A stretch of DNA of 64,000 nt. Origin: Christensenella sp. UBA7862. Its GTDB lineage: Bacteria; Bacillota; Clostridia; Christensenellales; UBA1242. Each line of letters opens with the position of its first letter. Positions within the stretch are counted from its first letter, which is position 1. The notes under the pieces were generated by a model, which saw only the letters and a list, made by a program, of their open reading frames with translations, did no database searches and had not been told where the DNA came from. Location: NCBI GenBank assembly GCA_002500135.1, contig DLSM01000001.1, forward strand, positions 57,373 through 121,372, in the 5' to 3' direction. This document shows, piece by piece, positions 12,901 through 19,016 of the stretch. The position numbers were made by a program, and so were the translations under genes.

Positions 12901-15900
12901 CATATGGTATCATTCGAATAACACTGACAAGCCAGTTGAATATACATGGTTCGCAGAACACTTTGGCGTTGTGTATGAAAAATATGAATACAAGTATGAA
13001 GACGGCACAGTTGTTACGGGCATACAAAAAGTTGTTGACTATAATCACATGGGCGAAGACGATGACCTAGTTAAAGCTTTTGGAAATTATAATATTGAGG
13101 CTAGCGGAGAAAACACATTTTATACTGTTGGATACAATGATTTATCAAAGCTTCCAACAAGAACAATGGTGGTTGACGCAACAAAGAATGAAACAAAGGA
13201 AATAACTCCAGAAACCGCTACAACAACCTTCTGCTATATTGCTCGTCCAACAATTTCAAAATTTACATTTGATAGAACGTTTGATTACAAATCAAATAAT
13301 GAAGTGATAAACGACATTGCTTTGTATGGCGGCATTGAAAATACTGGGGCTATCAAAAATGGTGCGAATAGTTTTGCAGAAGTTGGGTTATTGACCAATC
13401 AAAGCACATTCATTCTAAACGGACTTAAGTTGTTTGAATTTGAGGATGACAAACCAACTTCATTATGGACAGAAGTTGAAAAGGACTCAAAAATCTACAG
13501 ACTTTCAGAAGAAATGCTTGCAGTGTGGGGTGGAGTTGACCTTCCAGACGGTGGGAAGATTGTTGACATTACAATTCATGTGGCACAAGCAGAGGTGGAT
13601 AAAACTTGGTATGTTTCAAAAGTTATTTTGACTTACAAATATGACGGCGTGGTGGTTGAAGACAATTCTTCAAAAGCAACATTTCTAAAGCAAAGTCAAA
13701 ACCCAGACAACCCACTTGAAACAACATATTCTCTCATTTCTTCAGCAAAGAAATCAGCATTTAAGTCATTTGATAGTGGTTATTGGATTTTTGCAAACGA
13801 TTTCTATTCGGGCGTTATCCCATTTGAAAGCAAATATCCACAAAACATTGAATATGCAGAAACTTATGTGTGGGAAGACTTCAGAACAACTGGAGAAACT
13901 GGACTTATAACAGAGATAAAAACTGCAGAGGATCTTGCACTATTTGCATACCTTGTGAATAGCGGAAACGATTATGCAAATCAAGAAGTTAAACTTATAG
14001 CAGACATTGATTTAAGCGGCAAGTATTGGATTCCAATTGGGAAAGACGCAGCTCACCCATTTAAGGGAAAATTCATTGGACAAGGACGCACAATAAAATA
14101 TATTTCCGTTGACGAGAATTCTCTTGCGAAATCAGAGGAAACAAAAGTTGAATATGCAGGACTGTTTGGCTATCTATCAGGTGCAGCAATTTCCTCGCTT
14201 ACACTTTTGGGCGGCGAAACAAAAGGTAATTATGCAGGCGGACTTGCGGGGTATGCAGAAAATTCAAAATGCTCTGGCATAGCAAACAGAAATAATGTTA
14301 TTGGTGACAGTTACGCAGGTGGACTTGTAGGGCAGGCTACAAAATCTACATTCGAGGGTTGTATAAATTATGCTGAAGTAAAATCAAGTAACAACTATGA
14401 CGCACAAAATGTTTATGTAGGCGGGCTTGTAGGACAAATGACCAGCGGCGAAATCAAAAACCCAGAAGGCGTTGAAACTGCAAACAATGGCACTATTCAA
14501 GCACAAAGCACTCACAACAATCACTTTGGAGAAAACCCTCATAAAATAAACCTTTATGCTGGTGGCATAGTGGGTTGTGCAGAAAATGTTAAAATTTCAT
14601 GCGACCTTAAAAACTATGGCAATGTAAATGTTACAACAAACGCAGCAAATATTTGGGCTGGCGGCTTGTTTGGGAAATTGAACACAACAAGTTGTGCTGG
14701 AATGTTCAACAAAGGCAAAGTTTCCGTTGTAAACTCCAACAGAAATACAACAGACACAAGGTCAAAGATGTATGTTGGTGGAAACGTTGGTGAAGCAATA
14801 ACAAGCATGTCACAAATGTCAAATGAAGAAGATGTGACGGTGGTGTGTGACTTGGTTACAAGACTTGATAGTTATGTTGGCGGAATTGCTGGCTTGCTCT
14901 CGGGAAATTTAATCGAAAGTTACAACGCTAAAAATATCACATTCACTTCAAAAGGTGGCGATGCGGCATATGTCGCTGGACTTGTGGGTGTTATGTCTTG
15001 TGCGGAAGGCTCGGACGTGATAGCTGTTTCAGATTGCTACAACTCGGGCAAGGTTACAACAACCTGCGGCGGCGTAGGCTATGTTGCGGGAATTGCTGGA
15101 CTTTGCGAGGGAGCAACAAATCATGTTGTAATCAAAAACACGCTTTCCATAGGACAAATTTCCACTCAAAGTGGGGAAGGCGCATGCCTGACTGGAGCAA
15201 TTACAAACTACACAGCAAACACAAGCCTAATTTACAGACCAGAAAATATTGTTGACGAAGCACAAGCAGTTTCGACATTTGCAAACTTCTTCCTTCGTGG
15301 CACTGCAGTTATGGACGGGCAAACTCAAGACGGGCTTGGCGGCGAACTTCCAGCCAATTATGAAGAAGAAAAATTTGCAAAAGGCAGAATTTCCACAACG
15401 CTGAAAGAAGAAAGCACTTACAATCCAGAGGGCGAAGCAATTTGGAACTTTGGAAACGGTGTTGGCAAGGCAACTTGGGAATGGAAATATGCAACTTGGT
15501 ATCCAACACTTGCCAATAACTCTCCAAACACCATTTGGACAGACAGTGTTGAAGATATGGTTCAAGTTGGCGGAGATTATGTTATTGACACTCCAGAACA
15601 ACTTGCAAAACTTGCACTTCTTTCAAATTCTGGCACACTTGACACAAAAGGCAAGACGTTTAGACTTAGAAACGCAATCGACCTTTCAAACAAATTGTGG
15701 ATTCCAATCGGGACAGAAGAATTCCCATTCGAAGGAACATTTGAAGGTGGCGGCTACTCAGTGTATAACATGACCGTTGACGGCTCAGCAGTTGTTTTAA
15801 GTGGCATTAAAGATTTGAAACTTGGCGGATTGTTTGGCGTGGTTAGAAATTCCAAAATTGCAAACCTTGGCGTAATTTCTCCTATCGTTAAAAATGTGAA

Positions 15901-18331
15901 CAACGCAGCGGGTGTTGTTGCAAAAGCCAATAACACACTTATCCAAAATGTTTACACAGAAATTGGCGAAGCAAAAAGTTGCGGCATTGTGGGCGACCTT
16001 GTTGCAGGCGGCATAGTTTGCAACCTTGAAAACAGTCTTGACACACAATCAGCGAAACTTGGACTTCACACAAGTTACAACAATGTTCCAGTTGAAGCAA
16101 ATGCAAAATTGACTGAAAGAACACAATGTGTTGGCGGGCTGGTGGCAAATCTTAAAAATTCTTCAGTTGTAAATTGCTACAACGGGACAAACGGACTTGT
16201 AAGCATTGGCAGTCCATCAAAGCCAAGCGAAACAGTTATGGTTGTTGGCAGTCAAGAAAACGGAGAACTTGTAAATGTGTTTAACATTTGTACAAATGGC
16301 GGAAAAGAATTGACCGCAACCCCAGCATTGTTTGAAATTGTTGACGGCGAAATGAAGAAAGTTGACGGCGAAGGTGTGACCCCAGTGTTTGACAATCTCA
16401 CCTCTTCCACTTCAGACGGCAAAAAATCTACAATTTGGGCAAAAGAATATTCACTCAACCCACAAGGCTCAAAAGGTGAACTTTATCCTTCACTTCGTGG
16501 CGTGGGACTAGAATGGAAAAACACAGAATGTGACTCACTTCTCAGTTTCTCCACTCAAATTGACGGATACAAGTCAAGAGTAAGAGCGGCAGCAGACGCA
16601 AATGATATTATGTTCGCTGAAGAAGTTCTAGGCGCTCAAGAACTATCAAGCAAAGACTCTAGCATAAATCAAATTTATCTTATCTCTACCCCTCAAGAAC
16701 TTGCATGGCTATCGCTTGCAGTTAACAGTGGAATGAGGTCGGCTCATTGTGAGTTTATCCTCACAGCAAACATTGACCTCTCTGGACGCTTCTTCACTCC
16801 AATAGGTCAAAGCGAGCAAACGGCTTTCTGCGGTGTGTTCAACCTTAACGGACATACAATAAGTGGTCTTACAATCGACAACTTAAGTTACACTTATGCT
16901 GGACTGTTCGGCTGGACAAGCAACGCATATATCATAAACGGATATGTAAAAGACGCATTTGTCAAAGTGGAAAGTTCGACATCAACAGCAAATATGTTTG
17001 TTGGAACAGTTGTCGGCTATGCGAACAACACGACAATCAAAAATATTTCAGTTTCAACAGCAGTCCTTGCAAAGAATGTTGGCAAAGTGTATGTTGGCGG
17101 TGTTGCGGGTTATGTTTCTGGAACTATCCAATACAAAATGGAAAACATCATAAGCAGACCTTCTACAAAAACACTTTCTGCAGGCGAAAACTACATTGAC
17201 CTCAGCGACTATAGCACAAGAATTTATGAGGAAGACTCAACTTCTGGTGCTTCAAAACTCAAAGATGTTTCAATTAACATTGGCGGAATAAGTTTGTCAG
17301 AAAGAGTGTTCGCTGGCGGAATTGTTGGCTTTATGTCAAACTACAACAGCGAAGCAACCTTGGCGGGAATGTCCTACTGCACAAACGAAAGCAATGTTGT
17401 CGCAATGTCTGTTGGCAGTCAGCCAGCAAATGTTTATGGCGGTGGTGTTGCAGGATATTTGGCAAATCAAATGGCTATTGAAGCGTGTCAAAACTCTGGA
17501 GCAATAAAGACAAGTTCCACATTGTTTGACGCAGTGGGCGGAATTGTTGGATATATGTTCTATGGCACAATGAGAAATTGCCACTCCACAGGATATGTTG
17601 AAAGTTGCTTGAATTCATCTATAAAAGGTGAAACTTCAAGCGGAAGCGTGTTCTCATACATTGGCGGAATTGTCGGCATATCAATCGGCGGAACAATAAC
17701 CCACACAATCTCTCAATCTTCAACTTATCAAGATGTTCTAACGGGCAAAAACATTGCAGTCGGCGGCATCATTGGATATTCAAGAGATAAAGACAACTTT
17801 AGTGGTGATGTAAGTGTTATGTTTGACAGTGCAGGCAACTTTGGTTCGGCAACAACGGGCATAGGACTATCTGACCCAGCTATTGATAAAAATGCAACTA
17901 TTTACTCATCAGATTTCACCAAATTCTCAATTAACTCAGCAGACCAAACATTGTTCCAACCAACTTACTGGTCAGGCAATTCTTCAGCCATTCACCTCAA
18001 ATCACAAAAAGCATACATTGCGCTTACAAGTGTGTTTGCAGCAAATATTTCTCTTGTAGAAAAAGATGATGGGTCAAGATCCCCACTTGTCTATCAAGAA
18101 CAAGGCAACACTTTCCGTGGACTTTTGGCAGATACTGACGGGAACTATTCACTTGAAGTTGCAAAAGATAGCGAAATGGAGGCAATAACACTTACAATCT
18201 TAAAACTTGACGGCACAAGGGAAGTTGTAACACAAGAAACAGACTTTGGCACAAGTGAAAGTGTAACAGTTGAAATTGCAAACTATGTAAAAGATGCAGT
18301 GTGCATATTTGTGACAGTGGTCAAAAAATAA
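956..18331 (+). CDS. Giant modular lipoprotein with Ig-like and GLUG/beta-helix modules (5,791 aa)
   Basis: The ATG at 956 follows a purine-rich ribosome site (GAGGAAG); an in-frame TTG at 938 lies upstream of that site and is rejected. Residues 1-23 form a lipoprotein signal peptide: Lys-Lys, a hydrophobic core, then VIFGC with the lipidated Cys as codon 23 (1022-1024). Residues about 25-1160 and 1690-2720 look like serial bacterial Ig-like domains. Six modules follow the pattern [STAEDLA-LA-L-NSG ... LTADIDLSG--W-PIG ... F-G-F-G-G-TI-GL-I ... GLFG] and then many GLUG-type repeats (VGGIAGLNFGEI, VGGLVGTN, VGGFVGTNGGKI). They begin near DNA 4444, 9124, 11029, 13909, 15580 and 16672. There is no LPXTG or C-terminal membrane helix. 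GLUG repeats are known from adhesins and surface beta-helices; adhesion or surface-matrix function is inference. The whole 17.4 kb reads without a frameshift. Confidence 0.88.
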   Translation: MKKIFSKIMIFLLIVSSLVIFGCKERYGDLRMSLNFCFTSFSSRTLEDGTKRWTNASDNSVVDENLDGSYTLYIYGNTQGSAYIDATFTGTPDDFNSDIGVSLSNPILTVGKKQYIDGGIRFSVTPNQEGSTVLTVLSAEGNKQRSVNISVAQVPTALRFKESKIALSYKGGTTTNLADGLENNLSFGMRNVAFELGELSGEGETLLDRFTPFSSIQLAAKNISLNAGVLTLLEDYDLQENGEIYVRATYSNPLGDDLVQLQQIEFLPQISNFEIYTFDEASSNGLGSKVGDSNNILSTINFVTNIAITHKDFVLRVDTNGKKLNISSVEDSLCPFTVSVQPNYENYGLTFGQNSLPIRYFNADGEITTEGNISHSTYALCYIRLVPSKVKSTEGSANYPQGTYDMLFRCEYVDYANEEFATSATLRTKCYTVVNNYAANGNILQNNNIEGNFVEDNCFAAELMTNFDASLGVKISLTVGEPLNVLSNRTAFQIKFYKRQAGSSTISKLSEDEVLNMFQISMDAEGNLLQSGFEGHRFLAGTNFYFKIKEAGEAFIGDDVFMQVVSCEEQSSAECVIKLSLFQGISEITGYDLVLRSREIDETTGDYIIYDRQNVTFENAKASLDLDLSKDYIAILTLNVFPLDATLSNVYVSSLRDNVVLAKVEGGKIILDPQSVGKNVAISLGSSNLRQTYSLEVNVYYPVVSMDAEIVDISSNSSIGDYTIGTRNIYAKVKAKEQVNFLLTTRPYDATRYDMTYTVFDITSGKDMQVKTPYTVYHDGRTTGSSKISDDYFELNCKANAFMFTSDLSNGKTYVVQFKLENLDGTTLEWTFTLSSYVPVEEIDINLSRVEVFDPQSVAYEQKLESGITFDPTNPPENVFGFDVKVNKTSGRTPTKTFEEKSYITIRIDGNIDSIYEVTNGTMAKTSGDNSVLKLLFEGVFGGKYWFELQDNTKNISTIQIEVKIVEFRQSHFARKNISILKHEQVSDIYTDGQTTLRLRDMDIDGDINIPLEIANEKAYNKTLVTQNVSVVTVGGKTMYVVAARGVASASIQSKTNMHATLTISPTGLAGRILIVVLPQDKIYSKAQYEILSGEMREIELSKEDFTSGVFYVQNAGVYEVANEYTDGRKYYAKVVDYSSLLNIWKNTLVVQLDVENGEDVPYSVSSVQDLLNISQNPTKRYVLTNNIRFDSSRTFSSIGGYFEVNITEEQFANGVYYIKNNLDQYVLQTAYRAGQIYYAYGFGGELSGRYEVQDKTSATTHYEYYSIENVYLPSQISSKTFGLFETLYGKVSDVDIKFVFAQPNIANEITFGGIAGINFGEILECTTSFSGAILRTNKQTVFGGIAGVNFGRIELSEKQSSSRSLTGDVTIISTGKELLSVGGIAGLNFGEIVGSFARGNADSVSFGDSAYDSNINITVQISGNENALNNININNIPSRIVKMFENLVVGGENENTSFFIPQSYANISALFAMDRDYSLENAGDGILSGVGGAVGTNFGKISNLSVQGNVSAEDCDYVGGIAGLAVANEKYNSKITDLNGNYSISYSYTSSHVLGNHYVGGVVGAARGFLKSSEVVDENVSDIPVGLYDVGAENYVRDEHSRNFVVGKGEVGGFAGKLVGVNAQYLSVTSYHDEYASQGTTWLANQDNYDVVANETSTGFNLNEINDGLAGGFAGSSDHAKFFACGANVNLWAPSSIASFIFSYMSNEGEYNVANVFGKGVVNASGSSRTWGSLGAGVNFGNNTLSFSKVIDKAGKPTYFVGNTSYSETQFAEQINAKFESSLAQLPWKAEKDASGKVVGLPMLYISYDVKVGETTVTRTEPLFVLGPVTVNVVTRDNVLSNEGWKFVKLDDKTLMLFFAMDEQNSVSSSILTTLNTTKLLELLDITVSPSGAKSNKLIVQSSSDLLEVSGENIIVKSIGKEGSETVTLTISSMLSSQNSTYNAKVQIILCYGLSDVNIYANTSFTAPLSENLGIDLLLSETQTVYANPEFVVEISDEEVNLRAMDNVGLRFEVASDDINPIIENLNGTATSIGNIFTIGSKQWSSVVSNGKIEKYYVNIDATFASFIPLLAIPDGAKLNIKCVPYIYQVVDGERKNFLLEEHSTNFYLSITHGATSIALSNNTQPNFVMNQLQTLSFTIGMATDSVDDKIILDNLLGLSDDLGINVGEYQYEFVDEVGKVEVVGPTETRGKTGLRKISQSFTVWFKDKLAGIKQDKNYVFNFHSSINASVLVSVNVKIIGENEVKSVYTNVYADYDDFPQKSSGGYIYSGLADSPAVLGVEVYPYVTNYSNVRLSYTSSTGDLLFMSPITLDLKNEHGKQFVDNASVAVIGADGKSLTVHKSVGQDTFLSNDSGVYSYARSYFFKLFTDSTVTEGTQFVIKIEIINEQGTVILTKEETVYTLKKPGITFSFDKNLLKDDNDTLYYLPINTKNELSVETINYSDNIKWSLSAVDERGNAYANFSDIKESLEPTKENGKYYVQVLKYGEIFNTDLVGKTVTLRGEITNNKQTYSYEVKFVVTLFTVKNISVQNAENNSLKVKVATTTPLKLDVSAYYDDSVNAENSWYDDWYQNIGSKAGEREKDSLYKNLTNAGYEVKQYFVDYLNDFADSVAKVATDKQGTISGVFKSEDGSQLVSGNKYLEETFGVEKFKDYFALYGLRANRTFNIIFDSQISYSAKNTLESKSAGVPNVCDYLTESYDKIKQFTQTLDVMFVYATELRNAIPVSTADEFISMQEGKDYRLVNDIVLENYTPLSTKIGSFDGNNKVIFIKSFSYNSSSTGSINLGLFEKIESDVEVSGEKKQIVIQNTTVYYTPNVTEEIFESKGETIKILEPSLESLRISLPNASSVTFGGIASSNAGVITNANVLGGVKIEINSSDVVSGGTATSLVGGLVGTNEKTGYITNSSVGAKLFRSKTKQNDEKTYDGFDIYCYGKVGGFVGTNGGKIVASYFESGSIEHNSKEEGVGGFVQTNNGEILECYVQGRRSENDKDIRNTGSGIVSRAGIVGGFVYSNNGTISDCYSNIWLSSSGAIAGFVYVDSASSIISRSYSISYKKAGDNNTTAYPFAGPKTLLSTEVCINGVLNDCFFLNDRTKNDKWENTNFYIEGQSDPAKTPANKKAVELSTANFATHTYFTNYDLSLVYNSDGQYANDDKYSYVDGYTWAIIEGKPVLASTLVRTISQRDYLGKKKNYTGYTQIFALQSTSDWKSAKRDNDPSITDYTSSSSGKLLFSKQDNGDTVDFIYPAVETANGNYESLVITYQVVKDGGKTTYVNPVAEYGEDKRVLDIQEGSINDENPKDTNFRANDTITVTFDYENNFISSITYYTLDENNITYYYKGDVSGISFASGNQTNPVTIYDRDSLVYALTNTVSSDDNLDKYFRIICDIDLDGEFLSTSKTNFTGVLQGNHMTIDNLSMSYNRWQADQVDKEAFGMFAKITSDEKKDTIISNLKLGIVQIVSNVHPYVGALAGIVTGTSVKTDKKVLFNNISIAAADGGYAPVQGRNVVGGLAGYIGRNVIIKDITTDVSVISTFDASGDASEAVRLYLKENSNLSSCSYVGGVVGVFDATSVVDKATKKNYNASNVTVLSGNAFLGGVVGTAFGLLGTDTIANYVNVQVESNDTSFVKAQFYGGGIVGENRGILLSSSARNVDENDSTVSVGKSTLAQYDYFFNAAGTQTVAIGGLVGLNNGGLISNCIGAIDVRSSRTTIVGGAVGRQLAGGIENVIVSGSVMGDKIIGGLVGTINDKEMIASPESSFSEKAMMKDDDVHLALTGYNLAEGSQVICRISNCVAENNWLYEDYDKYVRKIEAITKVAVGGFVGLISTIDNTDENGKTYTWKDKIVFDGQSTYVGAISNGTSKRYLKAAYACNTFDYAKNVSESNYTILCNIQGQQSVFPAGQQELYVSTQSSDISYTIKRIPFTTYSDKSSEGDEYKNIIYQIEKTGNKDFSQDEGFYDEIKILEITSSRETYTGSFESGIWYHSNNTDKPVEYTWFAEHFGVVYEKYEYKYEDGTVVTGIQKVVDYNHMGEDDDLVKAFGNYNIEASGENTFYTVGYNDLSKLPTRTMVVDATKNETKEITPETATTTFCYIARPTISKFTFDRTFDYKSNNEVINDIALYGGIENTGAIKNGANSFAEVGLLTNQSTFILNGLKLFEFEDDKPTSLWTEVEKDSKIYRLSEEMLAVWGGVDLPDGGKIVDITIHVAQAEVDKTWYVSKVILTYKYDGVVVEDNSSKATFLKQSQNPDNPLETTYSLISSAKKSAFKSFDSGYWIFANDFYSGVIPFESKYPQNIEYAETYVWEDFRTTGETGLITEIKTAEDLALFAYLVNSGNDYANQEVKLIADIDLSGKYWIPIGKDAAHPFKGKFIGQGRTIKYISVDENSLAKSEETKVEYAGLFGYLSGAAISSLTLLGGETKGNYAGGLAGYAENSKCSGIANRNNVIGDSYAGGLVGQATKSTFEGCINYAEVKSSNNYDAQNVYVGGLVGQMTSGEIKNPEGVETANNGTIQAQSTHNNHFGENPHKINLYAGGIVGCAENVKISCDLKNYGNVNVTTNAANIWAGGLFGKLNTTSCAGMFNKGKVSVVNSNRNTTDTRSKMYVGGNVGEAITSMSQMSNEEDVTVVCDLVTRLDSYVGGIAGLLSGNLIESYNAKNITFTSKGGDAAYVAGLVGVMSCAEGSDVIAVSDCYNSGKVTTTCGGVGYVAGIAGLCEGATNHVVIKNTLSIGQISTQSGEGACLTGAITNYTANTSLIYRPENIVDEAQAVSTFANFFLRGTAVMDGQTQDGLGGELPANYEEEKFAKGRISTTLKEESTYNPEGEAIWNFGNGVGKATWEWKYATWYPTLANNSPNTIWTDSVEDMVQVGGDYVIDTPEQLAKLALLSNSGTLDTKGKTFRLRNAIDLSNKLWIPIGTEEFPFEGTFEGGGYSVYNMTVDGSAVVLSGIKDLKLGGLFGVVRNSKIANLGVISPIVKNVNNAAGVVAKANNTLIQNVYTEIGEAKSCGIVGDLVAGGIVCNLENSLDTQSAKLGLHTSYNNVPVEANAKLTERTQCVGGLVANLKNSSVVNCYNGTNGLVSIGSPSKPSETVMVVGSQENGELVNVFNICTNGGKELTATPALFEIVDGEMKKVDGEGVTPVFDNLTSSTSDGKKSTIWAKEYSLNPQGSKGELYPSLRGVGLEWKNTECDSLLSFSTQIDGYKSRVRAAADANDIMFAEEVLGAQELSSKDSSINQIYLISTPQELAWLSLAVNSGMRSAHCEFILTANIDLSGRFFTPIGQSEQTAFCGVFNLNGHTISGLTIDNLSYTYAGLFGWTSNAYIINGYVKDAFVKVESSTSTANMFVGTVVGYANNTTIKNISVSTAVLAKNVGKVYVGGVAGYVSGTIQYKMENIISRPSTKTLSAGENYIDLSDYSTRIYEEDSTSGASKLKDVSINIGGISLSERVFAGGIVGFMSNYNSEATLAGMSYCTNESNVVAMSVGSQPANVYGGGVAGYLANQMAIEACQNSGAIKTSSTLFDAVGGIVGYMFYGTMRNCHSTGYVESCLNSSIKGETSSGSVFSYIGGIVGISIGGTITHTISQSSTYQDVLTGKNIAVGGIIGYSRDKDNFSGDVSVMFDSAGNFGSATTGIGLSDPAIDKNATIYSSDFTKFSINSADQTLFQPTYWSGNSSAIHLKSQKAYIALTSVFAANISLVEKDDGSRSPLVYQEQGNTFRGLLADTDGNYSLEVAKDSEMEAITLTILKLDGTREVVTQETDFGTSESVTVEIANYVKDAVCIFVTVVKK

Positions 18332-18363
18332 AAAATATCTCCCAAAATGGGGGATATTTTTTT
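18331..18363 (+). terminator. Rho-independent terminator of the giant lipoprotein gene
   Basis: AAAAATATCTCCC pairs with GGGGGATATTTTT (one T-G pair) around the loop AAAAT, and the arm runs into a T-tract. It starts at the stop codon. Confidence 0.85.
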
Positions 18364-18391
18364 GAAATAAGAAATAAGAAATAAGAAATAA
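18364..18391. repeat. 7-bp tandem repeat, 4 copies
   Basis: The unit GAAATAA is repeated four times directly behind the terminator of the giant gene. A degraded copy (AAATAAGAAATAG) lies about 25 bp further on. The unit length differs from the 11-bp arrays, but the position behind a terminator is the same. Confidence 0.8.
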
Positions 18392-18753
18392 GAGTGAAGG
18401 TCGTTTGAGATTAAAAATAAGAAATAGAACTTGATGTCAATATAATGAGAAAAAAGTTTATTAGTTTGAGTTTAAAGCCGCTAAAAAAACAAATAGATAA
18501 AGAGCAGTGCTTCTCTCAATCAAATATAACGACTTAATTAAATCTAAAAACAAATCATTTAAAATAAAAAATAAATGAAGTTGTCCACAAAAAAAATGAA
18601 TTTTTGTGCAAATTTAACATTGAAATATGTGGAAAAGTGTGATATTTTTGTTATGTAACATAGTTTTTGGGGAGAAAATAGTGATATTTTTTGCCAAAAT
18701 TGGAGAAAATTGCAAAAAATACTTGACAAAATAAAATTTTTTTGAAAAAACTA
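18392..18753. other. Gene-free stretch upstream of rpoB
   Basis: This AT-rich DNA has no open frame with a ribosome site on either strand and no RNA gene that I can recognise. With the terminator, repeat, promoter and leader on either side, the whole interval between the giant gene and rpoB is 685 bp. The genes that usually precede rpoB (rplJ, rplL) are not here. Confidence 0.6.
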
Positions 18754-18782
18754 TTGACTTAATTTTCCCCTTGTGATAAACT
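18754..18782 (+). promoter_or_regulatory. Probable rpoB-rpoC promoter
   Basis: TTGACT (18754-18759), a 17-bp spacer and TAAACT (18777-18782). The predicted start is near 18789, leaving an mRNA leader of about 225 nt before rpoB. Confidence 0.55.
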
Positions 18783-18850
18783 CTGAGTTACGATAAACTG
18801 TTATATTGCTGCTTTTTGTAGGATTTAATCAAATAAAAGAAGGTATCTGC

Positions 18851-18877
18851 ATGTCAAAATTATGTTTTTTAATTTAG
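18851..18877 (+). CDS. Possible 8-codon leader peptide in the rpoB 5' UTR
   Basis: ATG at 18851 opens MSKLCFLI and stops at TAG 18875-18877. It has an AGAAGG ribosome site about 8 nt upstream, better than chance for such AT-rich DNA. It lies inside the predicted leader of rpoB. I see no clear terminator/antiterminator pair, so attenuation is only a possibility. Confidence 0.25.
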   Translation: MSKLCFLI

Positions 18878-19016
18878 TTTAGTGTTAGTTGAATTGAGTT
18901 ATCAAGCATAATTTTTTTTTGTAAATTCTGATAAAAACATTTATAAACATTCATGCAATCTTATTTATATTATTCCCAAAAACAACGATAAACAAACATT
19001 TTATTAAGGAGCAAAA

